The notes under the pieces: model-generated
Told to the model about the DNA's origin: nothing
Databases searched by the model: none
What the model saw: the letters and a program-made list of their open reading frames with translations, nothing else
Translations under genes and position numbers: made by a program
Source of the DNA: Salipaludibacillus agaradhaerens
GTDB lineage: Bacteria; Bacillota; Bacilli; Bacillales; Salisediminibacteriaceae
DNA length: 64,000 nucleotides
Direction of reading: 5' to 3'
Assembly: GCF_002019735.1 (NCBI RefSeq)
Contig: NZ_KV917378.1
Coordinates: 677,869 to 741,868, forward strand
Shown: positions 52,719 through 62,335 of the stretch, piece after piece
Layout of the letters: the number at the start of each line of letters is the position of its first letter
How positions within the stretch are numbered: position 1 is the first letter of the stretch

Positions 52719-52927
52719 GAAAAAACCTTCTCGATTGGAGAGAAGGTTACTTTGAGCTTATCAGGAACACGGGAAAAGACACCAGCAAGATCTAATGCTG
52801 GACGGCCCTACTTACCATGTCACTGTTTCTTGTTCAACCCTCTGTCCCCGTCCGCGCTGGATCAAGGCAGCCATTCATTTTAGTTGTACTTACACTTCAT
52901 GGTACAGCTCGTAACCGATACTGTCCT
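52719..52927 (-). ncRNA. structured leader/attenuator upstream of panBCD, candidate pan motif
   Basis: A promoter at 52934-52962 would start a transcript near 52927. The RNA would contain stems GGACGG/CCGTCC (52800-52805 with 52848-52853) and CCAGCA/TGCTGG, then a terminator (AACCTTCTC/GAGAAGGTT, 52724-52748, followed by TTTTTTC) about 120 nt before panB. AGAGGGTT in the leader (52843-52836) could pair with the terminator arm AACCTTCT over 8 bp (one G-U), which would be an antiterminator. Pan RNA motifs are known upstream of pan genes in Firmicutes, but I could not match the consensus. A stand-alone small RNA is the other option. Confidence 0.5.
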
Positions 52928-52933
52928 GTCTTT

Positions 52934-52962
52934 ATTATAAAGCAATTTGGAAAAGACGCCAA
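52934..52962 (-). promoter_or_regulatory. promoter of the panB leader
   Basis: On the minus strand, TTGGCG (52962-52957) and TATAAT (52939-52934) are separated by 17 bp. It begins about 46 bp after the birA stop. Confidence 0.65.
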
Positions 52963-53007
52963 GCGTCTCATACATTACGCTATGACGTCATCACGATTAT
53001 TTCTCTG

Positions 53008-53970
53008 TTAATGTAAATCTATATCAGCCGAATATATTTTATGTACCTTGCCAGCTTCATCTTCTAACAGTAAGACACCTTCGTTATCAATACCTAATGC
53101 TATTCCTTCAATTACAGTTGTCGCAGTTCTTGCACTTATCTTCTTTCCAGTTGACGAAGCATGCGCTTCCCATAAAGGTTTAATTATAGTGAAGCCATCA
53201 TCTAAATAAAGCTGGTAAAGTTTAGTGAATTCATCTAATATCCCCCCTATTAGCTGGGAACGATCATAGGTTTTACCTGTTTCAATAAAAAGGGAAGTAG
53301 CTATATCCGTTAATGGGTCAGGAAATTGCTTATGGTTTACATTTAAACCAATGCCAATAATAACCGATAATAACCGATCAGTATCTGCCTGCATTTCTGT
53401 CAGAATTCCACACACTTTCTTTCCATTGATTAAAAGGTCATTAGGCCATTTAATCGTTACGTTGACCTTTGACAGCTTTTCAATAGCACGTGTTACAGAA
53501 ACCGCAGTTAGCAGTGTAAGTTGTGGCGCTTGTTCAAAAGCAATGTCTGGTTTGACGATTAAGCTCATCCACACACCTGAGTCCTTTTCAGAATGCCATG
53601 TCCTCCCCAGTCTCCCTTTTCCATTTGTTTGTTCATCAGCAACAACTAAAGTACCGTGAGTCATACCATCACTCACCTGCTTTTGTGCAGCCATCTGAGT
53701 TGAATTAATTGATCGGTAAAAGATGACATTTGTAAATAGAGAATCATTAGGCAAATATGACAAGATTTCATGTTCACTTAACATTGGGTACGTGTCTCTA
53801 AGTTGATAGCCCTTATTTTGACTAGCAACAATATCATAGCCTTCCTTACGTAACGCATCTATATGTTTCCAAATAGCCGTTCTACTGCACCCTATCACTT
53901 GACTCATCTTTTCGCCAGAGAGAAAAGTTGTATTATGTTCTCTGAGTAACTTAAGTACTTGCCCTTTCAT
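53008..53970 (-). CDS. birA: biotin operon repressor / biotin-protein ligase
   Basis: This 320-aa bifunctional BirA has an N-terminal winged helix (GEKMSQVIGCSRTAIWKHIDALRKEGY, in parts), the ligase core with NSTQ, ADEQTNGKGRLGRTWHS, the biotin-binding IKWPNDLLINGKKVCGILTE (read in two pieces) and a small C-terminal SH3-like domain. It attaches biotin to carboxylases and represses biotin genes. The ATG overlaps the cca stop by 4 bp. The panB promoter follows its 3' end. Confidence 0.94.
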   Translation of the reverse strand: MKGQVLKLLREHNTTFLSGEKMSQVIGCSRTAIWKHIDALRKEGYDIVASQNKGYQLRDTYPMLSEHEILSYLPNDSLFTNVIFYRSINSTQMAAQKQVSDGMTHGTLVVADEQTNGKGRLGRTWHSEKDSGVWMSLIVKPDIAFEQAPQLTLLTAVSVTRAIEKLSKVNVTIKWPNDLLINGKKVCGILTEMQADTDRLLSVIIGIGLNVNHKQFPDPLTDIATSLFIETGKTYDRSQLIGGILDEFTKLYQLYLDDGFTIIKPLWEAHASSTGKKISARTATTVIEGIALGIDNEGVLLLEDEAGKVHKIYSADIDLH

Positions 53971-55109
53971 TTATTCAACACCTCTTCAACTCTATCTAAC
54001 AAAGCTTTTTCATGATTTTTTAAAACACCAGCTACGACATCTCTTTCTAACTGGTCTAATACTCTACCTAACTCCCGACCAGACAAGTCTGCGTAGTGAG
54101 AAAGGATGATTTTCCCATTTATGTACATATCCTCTTTCTTTTTTATCGGCAACATGAGAAATTTTCTTTGCCAAAATGTCGCGTCAAAGTTTCCTTTTGT
54201 TAAATCATTAAGAAGAGACATAGCAATATGAAGACGTTCCTCACCTAACCGATATACATCCCAGTCTTGCCAACCATGCTCAAAATAATCATTAACCGAC
54301 TGTTGAATCATTAACACATTTTTAGAAAGCTCTTTAGATCGCTTATAAAAATTAAGAGCCTCTCGCATTTTATCATGAGATGGCTGATATAACACATATA
54401 CCCACCAAGCTAAAGGACTATTAAAAAGAGTCGCCTCTTTATAGTTCTTTAATATATTTGAAATTTGTTCATCACTAAAAACGAACGGCAATTCTGCTAT
54501 GAGTGGTTGAGAGAATAGCCTTTTCCAATCCCTTCTCAGCATAACTGGTTTAGTCATTTTCTCAATTTCATTAGCTATTCTTTCCACTGCCGTATTATGA
54601 ATTAATTTCGCGTGATGATTAATATGGATTTGGGTCGTATGATCAATTATGAGGTTAAACGTCAACGCAAACCTTAAAGCTCTTAATAAGCGAAGAGGAT
54701 CCTCAATAAACGGTGTGTCACTATTATGAATCGTTCTTAAAACACTTTTACTCACATCTTGCTGTCCGCCAAATGGGTCAATCAAGTGTCCATCTTTCCC
54801 AATAGCCATGGCATTTATAGTAAAGTCTCTCTTTGATAAATCTTCTTCAATTGTCTGACCTTTAAACGTACTTACTTCCACAGGTATTCCCATAATAGGA
54901 ATGACGAGCGTACCGTGCTTTATCCCCACATCAATTGTTTTCGTAAAAAGAGTTTGGATGTCCTCCACGTTTGCTGAGGTAGCCACATCTATGTCTCGGT
55001 TTGTAACACCTCTACAATAATCTCTAACAGCCCCACCTACTAAGTATGCAGAGTAGCCCGCTGCTTCTAATGTCGTTATGACGTATCGGCCAGCCTTTTC
55101 CCCGTTCAT
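53967..55109 (-). CDS. cca: CCA-adding tRNA nucleotidyltransferase
   Basis: This 380-aa class II CCA-adding enzyme of the Bacillus type builds or repairs the tRNA 3' end. Motif A is LVGGAVRDYCRGVTNRDIDVAT (in parts), with the flexible loop FKGQTIEEDLSKRDFTINAMA, the RNA motif RLLRALRFA, and a helical C-terminal body. It overlaps birA by 4 bp and is 1 bp from bshA. In B. subtilis the gene (once called papS) stands in the same place. Confidence 0.94.
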   Translation of the reverse strand: MNGEKAGRYVITTLEAAGYSAYLVGGAVRDYCRGVTNRDIDVATSANVEDIQTLFTKTIDVGIKHGTLVIPIMGIPVEVSTFKGQTIEEDLSKRDFTINAMAIGKDGHLIDPFGGQQDVSKSVLRTIHNSDTPFIEDPLRLLRALRFALTFNLIIDHTTQIHINHHAKLIHNTAVERIANEIEKMTKPVMLRRDWKRLFSQPLIAELPFVFSDEQISNILKNYKEATLFNSPLAWWVYVLYQPSHDKMREALNFYKRSKELSKNVLMIQQSVNDYFEHGWQDWDVYRLGEERLHIAMSLLNDLTKGNFDATFWQRKFLMLPIKKKEDMYINGKIILSHYADLSGRELGRVLDQLERDVVAGVLKNHEKALLDRVEEVLNK

Positions 55110-55110
55110 A

Positions 55111-56244
55111 TTACCTCAACTCTTTCAATGCATTATGATAAATTTGTTCATAATCAGCTACAATTCGATTTTGATGAAATGTGACGGTCGCTCGCTTTAA
55201 TGCTTCCTGTGACATTTGTTTTCTTACCATCGGATTTTTAAGTAAATAAAGTGTTCGAGCTGCAATACTCTCAATATCCCCCACTTCGCAAATAAAACCG
55301 CTTTTCCCATCCTCGATAACTTCCGGTATTCCACCTATATTTGTCCCTATGACAGGGACACCGCATGCCATCGCTTCTAAAATGACAAGTCCAAAACTCT
55401 CTTTTTCAGAAAGCAGTAATTTTACATCACTCATTGAAACGATTTCTGCAACTCTCTTTTGATTACCAAGGAAAAAGACAAGGTGAGAGAGTTTTAAGTT
55501 TTTCACAAGGTCTTTAATGACTGGTAACTCTGGTCCTTCGCCAATCAACATTAAAACAGCTCTCGTTTTTTGTTGTACTTTTTCAAAAACACGTACCACA
55601 TCTTGTACTCGTTTAACTTTACGAAAATTAGAGACATGTGAAATGATATGAACATCTGAGTCTATTTCAAAAGATTTTCTCAACTCGTCAGTTTCCCTAG
55701 GATAATAGATTCGTTCATCAACAAAATTATAGACTGGTGAAATTGATCGTTGAATATGTAAAAGAGATTTTGTTTGGTGAATTAAGTCACGGGAAACAGC
55801 TGTAACTGCATCAGATTTTTCGATTCCAAACTTAATCATATCGGACAACGAAGGGTCATAACCTAGCACTGTAATATCAGTCCCATGAAGTGTCGTGACT
55901 ATTTTCACATCTCGATCGACCATCTCTTTTGCTAAATAAGCACTTATAGCATGTGGAATAGCGTAGTGAACATGTAAGATATCAAGTTCTTCACACTTTA
56001 TTATTTCAGCCATTTTACTTGCTAAAGCAAGATCATATGGAGGGTAGCGAAAGACAGAATATTGATTAACAACTACTTCATGAAAATAAATATTTGCCTT
56101 TTGTTCGTCAAGTCTAAAAGGTAAACTAGACGTAATAAAATGAATCTGATGTCCCTTTTCAGCCAGTGCTTTGCCTAATTCAGTTGCTACTACTCCAGAA
56201 CCACCTACGGTAGGATAGCATGTAATCCCAATTTTATAGGTCAT
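55111..56244 (-). CDS. bshA: bacillithiol biosynthesis glycosyltransferase
   Basis: This 377-aa GT4 glycosyltransferase joins N-acetylglucosamine to malate, the first step of bacillithiol synthesis. It has the N-terminal GITCYPTVGGSGVVATELGK loop, the LHVHYAIPHA motif, and the C-terminal EX7E (ESFGLVILEAMACGVPVIGT) that binds the nucleotide-sugar (read as two parts). It overlaps bshB1 by 4 bp and is followed by cca after 1 bp. Length is typical. Confidence 0.94.
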   Translation of the reverse strand: MTYKIGITCYPTVGGSGVVATELGKALAEKGHQIHFITSSLPFRLDEQKANIYFHEVVVNQYSVFRYPPYDLALASKMAEIIKCEELDILHVHYAIPHAISAYLAKEMVDRDVKIVTTLHGTDITVLGYDPSLSDMIKFGIEKSDAVTAVSRDLIHQTKSLLHIQRSISPVYNFVDERIYYPRETDELRKSFEIDSDVHIISHVSNFRKVKRVQDVVRVFEKVQQKTRAVLMLIGEGPELPVIKDLVKNLKLSHLVFFLGNQKRVAEIVSMSDVKLLLSEKESFGLVILEAMACGVPVIGTNIGGIPEVIEDGKSGFICEVGDIESIAARTLYLLKNPMVRKQMSQEALKRATVTFHQNRIVADYEQIYHNALKELR

Positions 56245-56960
56245 TTTATTGAGTCTCCTAACAGATCATGTATAAGTGGTGGTTTTTCGCAAAAAAAACC
56301 TTCTGCTGCAGAAGTACCTGCTTCAGCACCTAACAGTTTTTCTCTTGCTTGCAATAAGTCTATATATCCAGAATTCAAAGGTGTTTTGAGTGAATTAGTC
56401 TCTTGATTAAATTGGCTCTTAAAGCATGCTAATGCCTTGTATTTCGTTTCTTGATCACCACTAATATCGATAAGAAAATCTGGTTGTGAGGTGCCGTTAA
56501 TTTGATAGTAGTATAAAGCTTGTACGTAAAAACGCTTACTAGATTCAAGTGGTAAATAGTTTTTTATAGTAGCAGAGAAAACAGCTTCTCGACATATATC
56601 ACCACAATGTCCGTGGTCAGGGTGACGATCTTTATGGAAAGGGGCAAACACGAGTCGTGGCCTATATTGCCTTATTAATGTCACGAGCTCATCAGTCGCC
56701 TGCTGGCGAGATGCTAGAAGGCCTCTATCAGGGAATCGAAGTTGTACACGTGCCTGTATCCCTAGTTGTTCACACGCATTTTCTGCTTCTTTTTGCCTGA
56801 TTTCAACTGTTCCATTTGAAGATAGTTCAGCTTCAGTTAAATTAACGATCACCACTTTTTTACCTAAACGTGTATATTTCGCTATGGTACCACCCATCCC
56901 AATTTCAACATCGTCTGGATGAGCACCGACAGCCATGATATCGTATTTAAAGCTCGTCAT
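56241..56960 (-). CDS. bshB1: bacillithiol biosynthesis deacetylase BshB1
   Basis: This 239-aa zinc deacetylase of the LmbE/PIG-L family has the metal motif AHPDDVEIG (residues 13-21) and HPDHGHCG near 112. It removes the acetyl group from GlcNAc-malate. [18 protein letters not shown] is in the C-terminal part. It overlaps mgsA by 14 bp and bshA by 4 bp, so the genes are coupled. The bshC gene for the last step is not in the window. Confidence 0.93.
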   Translation of the reverse strand: MTSFKYDIMAVGAHPDDVEIGMGGTIAKYTRLGKKVVIVNLTEAELSSNGTVEIRQKEAENACEQLGIQARVQLRFPDRGLLASRQQATDELVTLIRQYRPRLVFAPFHKDRHPDHGHCGDICREAVFSATIKNYLPLESSKRFYVQALYYYQINGTSQPDFLIDISGDQETKYKALACFKSQFNQETNSLKTPLNSGYIDLLQAREKLLGAEAGTSAAEGFFCEKPPLIHDLLGDSIK

Positions 56961-57366
56961 ATTGCTTTTCCTCTTTAATTATTTCTCGCCATTTGAATTC
57001 ACCACGTTGTAAGCCTGACAATAAGATTTCCGCAGTCGCCATATTGGTAGCTAAAGGAATCGTATATACGTCACACAGTCTTATAAGTGCTGTAATATCA
57101 GGTTCGTGCGGCTGTGCTGTGAGAGGGTCTTTAAAAAATATAACTAAATCCATCTTGTTATCTGCAATAAGTGCACCTACTTGCTGATCTCCACCTAATG
57201 GTCCGGACTTGAATCGATGAATTTTTAAGGACGTCTCTGCCATGATTCGTTTACCTGTGGTCCCCGTGGAAAATAGCTCGTGGCTTTCTAATACTTTTTC
57301 ATAAGCCATTGCAAATCGCACAATATCATCTTTCTTTTTATCATGGGCAATGAACGCTATATTCAT
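56947..57366 (-). CDS. mgsA: methylglyoxal synthase
   Basis: The protein of about 139 aa converts dihydroxyacetone phosphate to methylglyoxal. It has the family N-terminus [15 protein letters not shown], the phosphate loop [23 protein letters not shown] with the catalytic Asp, and [14 protein letters not shown]. The ATG at 57366 (GGAGGG) is preferred to an upstream start at 57381. It overlaps bshB1 by 14 bp. The gene order dapB-mgsA-bshB1-bshA is conserved. Confidence 0.93.
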   Translation of the reverse strand: MNIAFIAHDKKKDDIVRFAMAYEKVLESHELFSTGTTGKRIMAETSLKIHRFKSGPLGGDQQVGALIADNKMDLVIFFKDPLTAQPHEPDITALIRLCDVYTIPLATNMATAEILLSGLQRGEFKWREIIKEEKQYDEL

Positions 57367-57492
57367 AAAAGTACCCTCCATCTTCTATAATGAGTCGGTT
57401 TTATAAATTTTATTTTATTATATGCAACTATACTTAACGAGATTGAAAAATTATTTAGAGTATCAGTTAGCATGTCATTAAACCCGTTTGAC

Positions 57493-58287
57493 CTAGTCAA
57501 TGATCTGATCTAGACCATAAACAAGTCCCGGTAATGTCAACACTGTCTCACACGCTAGTTTTACCCCTGGCATAAATGAAGCTCTATTAAAAGAATCATG
57601 TCGCAGCTTCAGCGATTGTCCTTCACCACCAAAAATAACCTCTTGATGTGCTACAAGTCCTGGCAAGCGAACACTATGTATACGCATTCCCTCATAGTTT
57701 GCACCACGAGCTCCCTTAAGTTGCTCTGTTTCATCAGGATGACCTTGTTGTTTAGTTTCTCTCACTTCCGAAATCAGTTCTGCTGTTTTAACAGCTGTTC
57801 CAGAAGGCGCATCTAATTTCCGATCATGATGCTGTTCAATTATTTCCACATCTGAAAGATATTTAGCTGCTTGCTGAGAAAACTTCATCAATAAGATCGC
57901 CCCGATAGCAAAATTAGGGGCGATAATAGCACCTAACTCTTTTTCTTCCGCTATAAGAGAAAGTTCTTTAATGTCCTCCTCTGTAAAACCCGTTGTTCCT
58001 ACTACAGGTCGAACACCATAATCAAAGGCAGTGAGCATATGTTTCTTACCTGATTCAGGACTGGTTAAGTCAATGAGCACCTCACATGACACCTGTTGAA
58101 AACATTCAGCCATATCTTCAAAAACTGGCACATCAAGGTCTGGCATTTCTTCTACGTCTTTCATTTGAAAACCATTATATTTACGATCAACGACAGCCGT
58201 TAAACGGAAGTCAGGGTCTTTTGTCACCATTTTCACTGCTTCCTTCCCCATGTTTCCGCGTGGTCCTGCTATGACTATATTTATCAT
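57493..58287 (-). CDS. dapB: 4-hydroxy-tetrahydrodipicolinate reductase
   Basis: This 264-aa NAD(P)H-dependent reductase belongs to the diaminopimelate/lysine and dipicolinate pathway. It has the Rossmann motif [29 protein letters not shown] with the catalytic His, and the C-terminal [21 protein letters not shown] segment (given in parts). The ATG at 58287 overlaps the ypjD stop by 4 bp. It is followed by mgsA after 126 bp. Confidence 0.95.
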   Translation of the reverse strand: MINIVIAGPRGNMGKEAVKMVTKDPDFRLTAVVDRKYNGFQMKDVEEMPDLDVPVFEDMAECFQQVSCEVLIDLTSPESGKKHMLTAFDYGVRPVVGTTGFTEEDIKELSLIAEEKELGAIIAPNFAIGAILLMKFSQQAAKYLSDVEIIEQHHDRKLDAPSGTAVKTAELISEVRETKQQGHPDETEQLKGARGANYEGMRIHSVRLPGLVAHQEVIFGGEGQSLKLRHDSFNRASFMPGVKLACETVLTLPGLVYGLDQIID

Positions 58288-58628
58288 GTCGTTTCCTCCG
58301 ATTCCTCAATTTTTGTCCAGCGATCCTTATCCCTTTTTTGAAATTTACTCATCACGAGGCGGAAAGCTTCTTCAAGATCAATGTCTAAAGAATTTGCCAT
58401 GCAAATCATAACAAATAATACATCTCCCATTTCCTGTTCCATTGACTTTTCTTCTTCGGAATGTTTCTTCGGTTTTTCTCCGTAGAAATGGTTTATTTCC
58501 CTTGCTAATTCTCCCATTTCTTCTGTTAGTCTCGCCATCATAGCCAACGGCGAAAAATAGCCTTCTTTAAATTGCGATATGTAAGCATCAACCTCTTGTT
58601 GCATGTCGGCAATAGATTTTTCTGCCAT
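58284..58628 (-). CDS. ypjD: MazG-like nucleotide pyrophosphohydrolase YpjD
   Basis: This 114-aa all-alpha NTP pyrophosphatase has the metal motif [11 protein letters not shown] followed by [22 protein letters not shown], with the ExxE...ExxD pattern of the MazG family. It probably hydrolyses damaged or non-canonical dNTPs. It overlaps dapB by 4 bp, as in B. subtilis. The ATG follows GGAACGTGG. A divergent YitT-type gene lies 151 bp upstream. Confidence 0.9.
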   Translation of the reverse strand: MAEKSIADMQQEVDAYISQFKEGYFSPLAMMARLTEEMGELAREINHFYGEKPKKHSEEEKSMEQEMGDVLFVMICMANSLDIDLEEAFRLVMSKFQKRDKDRWTKIEESEETT

Positions 58629-58779
58629 GTTTAAACCACGTTCCTTTCATTACTCTAAAGGCTCCCACGCTTATCGTAGCGAAAACAAACCTTTTTGACA
58701 AATATTTTTAATTAAATTGATCCTATTCCTCTGATCTTATATAATAAATCACATTGATGGTAACATAAGGAGGTGCGAT

Positions 58780-59652
58780 ATGATTGCAAAAATTCAATTT
58801 AAAAATATCTTTTTTATTTTATTAGGGACTGCGATTATGTCTTTTGGACTCGTTTATTTTAATATGGAAAATAATTTAGCAGACGGAGGCTTTACTGGTA
58901 TTACGCTTATTTTATATTTTATTTTAAATATTGATCCCGCTTACTCAAATATTGTCTTAAATATACCACTGTTCATCTTAGGGTGGAAAGTTTTAGGGAG
59001 GAACGCATTTATTTACACGTTGATTGGCACTGTTGCCGTCTCCGTGTTTTTATGGCTTTTTCAGCGCTATAAGTGGTTTGCTCTCCCTTTGGATGATGAC
59101 TTGACACTCGCTGCCCTTTTTGCTGGGGTATTTATCGGTACAGGGCTAGGTGTCGTCTTTAGGTTCGGTGGGACGACGGGCGGTGTGGATATCATTGCTA
59201 AGCTCGGTTTTAAGTACTTTGGCTGGAGCATGGGACGAACAATGTTTATCTTTGATGCGTTGGTCATTACTTCGTCTTTATTTTATTTAAATTATAGAGA
59301 AGCTATGTATACGTTACTCGCTGTGTTCGTATCTGCTAAAGTCATCGATTTCATGCAGCAAGGTGCATATTCAGGAAAAGCTGCCATGATTATTTCGGAC
59401 CACGCCTCTGATATCTCCTCTACCATTATGCGTGAAATGGACAGAGGTGCCACCATTCTTAAGGGGAAGGGAACTTTTACAGGACATGATCGAGACGTTT
59501 TATATTGTGTTGTGGGCAGGAATGAAATGGTTCGTCTTAAAAATCTTATTGCAAAGGTGGATCCTCATGCCTTTGTAACGTTAACAGATGTACAAGACGT
59601 ATTAGGTGAGGGCTTTACTCTTGACGAAAATAAAAAGCCTTTTGATTTATAA
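58780..59652 (+). CDS. ypjC: YitT/DUF2179 family membrane protein (YpjC-like)
   Basis: This 290-aa protein has about five membrane helices in residues 8-165. NLADGGFTGITLILYF and FRFGGTTGGVDIIAK are typical of the YitT family. A C-terminal cytosolic DUF2179 domain (about 210-285, AMIISDHASDISSTIMREMDRG in parts) follows. The nearest B. subtilis neighbour by position is YpjC. It is rightward while the flanking genes are leftward. The ATG follows AAGGAGGTG. The function of the family is unclear. Confidence 0.85.
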   Translation: MIAKIQFKNIFFILLGTAIMSFGLVYFNMENNLADGGFTGITLILYFILNIDPAYSNIVLNIPLFILGWKVLGRNAFIYTLIGTVAVSVFLWLFQRYKWFALPLDDDLTLAALFAGVFIGTGLGVVFRFGGTTGGVDIIAKLGFKYFGWSMGRTMFIFDALVITSSLFYLNYREAMYTLLAVFVSAKVIDFMQQGAYSGKAAMIISDHASDISSTIMREMDRGATILKGKGTFTGHDRDVLYCVVGRNEMVRLKNLIAKVDPHAFVTLTDVQDVLGEGFTLDENKKPFDL

Positions 59653-59760
59653 GGAGAACTCATTCTTTCTTTAAGGACTCCTTCTTAATAAATAACACTT
59701 TCAAAACTTAACAAGATTATGAATGTTTAAGGGTGGCTCCGCTATTCCCTCACACGTTTA

Positions 59761-59799
59761 AAAAGCTTCATGGACACATATCGTCCCCATGAAGCTTTT
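59761..59799. terminator. bidirectional terminator between ypjC and yugP
   Basis: A perfect 13-bp stem (AAAAGCTTCATGG with CCATGAAGCTTTT). The T tails are those within the stem (CTTTT, and CTTTTT on the minus strand). Confidence 0.75.
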
Positions 59800-59827
59800 G
59801 ATATTCTATATCTTATAATAGTCAACG

Positions 59828-60517
59828 TTAATCTCTATTCATCATGACATACATTAAAATAAAACGAACTAACTCGGCTACAGCCACTAACGCCGCAGCT
59901 ACATAAGTTAACGCTGCAGCATCCAACACTTTCTTTGTTTCTCGCTCTTCATCATTACGGATAACCCCAAGAGACACTACTTGATCCATCGCTCTGCTTG
60001 ACGCATTAAATTCCACAGGTAAGGTCACGAGTTGGAATAATACAGCAAAAGACATGAGAACAATCCCCGCAAGGAACAATTCAGTTATTGTTAAAAGCAT
60101 CCCGCCTAATATTAAAAAAATAGAAATGTTTGATCCGAAGCTTGCAACCGGGACTAAAGCAGATCGAAATTTCAAGAAACTATATCCTTCTGCATCTTGA
60201 AGAGCATGCCCTACTTCATGGGCAGCAACTGCTGCACCAGCAACAGAATGGCCGTAATAGTTATGCTCTGATAGTCTGACTACTTTTTTCCTGGGATCAT
60301 AGTGGTCCGTTAATCGACCTTTGATAGGTTCAACATTTACATCATAAAGACCATTATCATTTAAGATTTGCTTTGCAACTTCGGCACCACTCATACGAGA
60401 TGATGAAGCTACTTGTGAATATTTACGATACGTATTTTTAACTCGGGACTGGGCCCATAATGGGATAATCATTAAAATGGCAATATATATTAGGTATCCG
60501 CCTAAAGATCCAAACAT
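59828..60517 (-). CDS. yugP: zinc metallopeptidase YugP family
   Basis: This 229-aa membrane protein of the YugP family (neutral zinc metallopeptidase 2) has an N-terminal helix and three further helices at about 120-145, 150-175 and 205-225. The zinc motif is HEVGHALQ near residue 97, followed by PVEFNASSRA with the third ligand. It probably cleaves membrane or exported proteins. In B. subtilis yugP is in another place; here it stands between ypjC and ypjB. The ATG follows AGGAGGAATCA. Confidence 0.85.
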   Translation of the reverse strand: MFGSLGGYLIYIAILMIIPLWAQSRVKNTYRKYSQVASSSRMSGAEVAKQILNDNGLYDVNVEPIKGRLTDHYDPRKKVVRLSEHNYYGHSVAGAAVAAHEVGHALQDAEGYSFLKFRSALVPVASFGSNISIFLILGGMLLTITELFLAGIVLMSFAVLFQLVTLPVEFNASSRAMDQVVSLGVIRNDEERETKKVLDAAALTYVAAALVAVAELVRFILMYVMMNRD

Positions 60518-60600
60518 AATTGATTCCTCCTGTTTTTCACTGTTGTGAATTTATTATAATCTTAGTCAATCCGAACTAAGCTGTCAACAAATTTGACTTT

Positions 60601-61413
60601 TTACCCTCTTTCACTTTTCCGATTAGACATGTGTTTCTTTCGGTCCTTATGCCCTACATACTTTTTCCAACCGGCATATGTGAGACCGCTAAAAATGGCA
60701 CTACTCACTGTGATAATAAACCAGTAAAGAGATGGATCAGTATCTTCTTCAACATTATTACCCTCGAATACTTCTGTAAATGATTGCTGTAGAAGCTCAA
60801 TATGTCTTTCCCACTCCGTTTTTGATGGCGTACCTTCTGACATCTTTTTCAGAAATACCACTTGGGAATGCAAGCGTTGAAATTGCGAATCAGACAAACT
60901 CACATGCCATGCTGGTTCAACGGTTTTATAATAAGCGATTAAGCGAGTAATATTCGTCTCTTCAGGAAATGATTCGTTAGATATGTCTTCCAACATTTTT
61001 GACAGCTCGTTCTGAAATAGAGGCTCCGTTTGTTTCCACAATGGTTCATGGTTATTCAAAAAGACATCTGTAAGTAAACGTAATTTATATACTTGTTGGA
61101 CCCTTTTCTCGTGTGGTAGTGATGTCCTCTTAACTGCTTCAACAGCATCTTCATATGTTTCTGTGATCACTTGTAATTGAGTCATCGTTAAGTCATTTTC
61201 ATCACGTTCCAATTGAAGAAAATCATCAGAAAATTTTTCAAGAAGTTCTAAAGCTTCCTCGTAATGATAATCTTTGACATATTTTAAAATCGTATCAGTT
61301 GACCGATTTAACTGAACCCAATTGTGATCTTCACTTGCTCCGACAGTGAAATCGAGACAGAGAATTATTAATACGCATAGTATGCTTATTTTTTTCATCC
61401 AATCCATCGTCAT
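60601..61413 (-). CDS. ypjB: sporulation protein YpjB family
   Basis: This 270-aa protein has an N-terminal signal peptide or anchor (about 6-25). A long helical extracellular region (30-215) follows, with VQLNRSTDTILKYVKDYHYEEALELLEKF (in pieces). A C-terminal membrane helix (about 226-245) and basic tail complete the YpjB pattern, a family annotated as sporulation-related. It lies between yugP and ypjA, next to the qcr operon as in B. subtilis. The ATG follows GGAGGGACAGGC. Confidence 0.85.
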   Translation of the reverse strand: MTMDWMKKISILCVLIILCLDFTVGASEDHNWVQLNRSTDTILKYVKDYHYEEALELLEKFSDDFLQLERDENDLTMTQLQVITETYEDAVEAVKRTSLPHEKRVQQVYKLRLLTDVFLNNHEPLWKQTEPLFQNELSKMLEDISNESFPEETNITRLIAYYKTVEPAWHVSLSDSQFQRLHSQVVFLKKMSEGTPSKTEWERHIELLQQSFTEVFEGNNVEEDTDPSLYWFIITVSSAIFSGLTYAGWKKYVGHKDRKKHMSNRKSERG

Positions 61414-61491
61414 GCCTGTCCCTCCTCTTTATCATAGTTCATCCTATGAAAAAAAGGACAAGAGTAGACCGAAAACAGAGAAGAAATATCG

Positions 61492-62100
61492 TTATCTGTT
61501 TGAAAACCCTTCAATTGTATAGTCGTTATATAATTTATTTAACCAGTATACAACTAAAAGACAACTAATGCTCAACCAAAATGTAAAGTAACCAATCTCT
61601 TGGATATAAGGCTGAATGGATGACGCAACCCACGGATGCATCCCATAGACATAATCAATCACATCATTGTGAAGTGTCCAAACAGCCACGACAATCAAAT
61701 GCCAGCCTTTAATCCTGTAATAAGGAGTATATAATAATCCTTGTATAGCCATCCCCAAGTGAGACACGATCAACATATAATTAAGTATGCCAATTGGTGT
61801 TCCTGCTGCTGCTGCCGCTAATATCATGACGACAGCCCAAATGCCGTATTTAAGTAAGGTGACAGCGGCAAGTGCTTCAAACAGTGGTAAATTTCTCCCG
61901 AACAAAAAGGCAGCTAATACAAAACAGAAAAATAAACTAGCCGTCGGGCTATCTGGCACAAATATCATAAAGTGAATTGGCGTTGTTGCAAGCTGATTGT
62001 CATACCACATATATCCATATATAGTTCCGGCTATATTTATTATAAGTAATAAAGCAATAAACCAACGTTGACGTAAAATTGTATGTAAGTATATCATCAT
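61492..62100 (-). CDS. ypjA: DUF1405 membrane protein YpjA
   Basis: The protein of about 202 aa has five to six membrane helices and the DUF1405 pattern. Markers are LHTILRQRWFIALLLIIN at the start, YMWYDNQL, the FVPDSPTASLFF loop and LHNDVIDYVYGMHPW near the C-terminal part. B. subtilis YpjA stands in the same place beside qcrC. The ATG at 62100, with AGAAGGA upstream, is preferred over the GTG-region start at 62163. The function is unknown. Confidence 0.85.
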   Translation of the reverse strand: MMIYLHTILRQRWFIALLLIINIAGTIYGYMWYDNQLATTPIHFMIFVPDSPTASLFFCFVLAAFLFGRNLPLFEALAAVTLLKYGIWAVVMILAAAAAGTPIGILNYMLIVSHLGMAIQGLLYTPYYRIKGWHLIVVAVWTLHNDVIDYVYGMHPWVASSIQPYIQEIGYFTFWLSISCLLVVYWLNKLYNDYTIEGFSNR

Positions 62101-62243
62101 CTCTATCGCTTCCTTCTCAATCATTATGCTTTTTATTCTATCAATTTCTAATCTTTTTACCAACGATTTTCATGCTGAACTAATAACTAAAGATAAGTCA
62201 CTAAAAACTTCAAATAGTAAAAATAGTCATAACTAGGCCCACA

Positions 62244-62283
62244 ATAAAAAAAGAAGCCAGTAAATGCACGGTGGCACCTGGCT
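62244..62283 (-). terminator. terminator of the qcr operon
   Basis: AGCCAG and CTGGCT flank a 17-nt loop and are followed on the minus strand by TCTTTTTTTATTG. Confidence 0.8.
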
Positions 62284-62335
62284 CCTTTTCTCCTAATGGA
62301 GGGGGCCTCACTCGGACGCTCCTCCTTGTTTGAAA

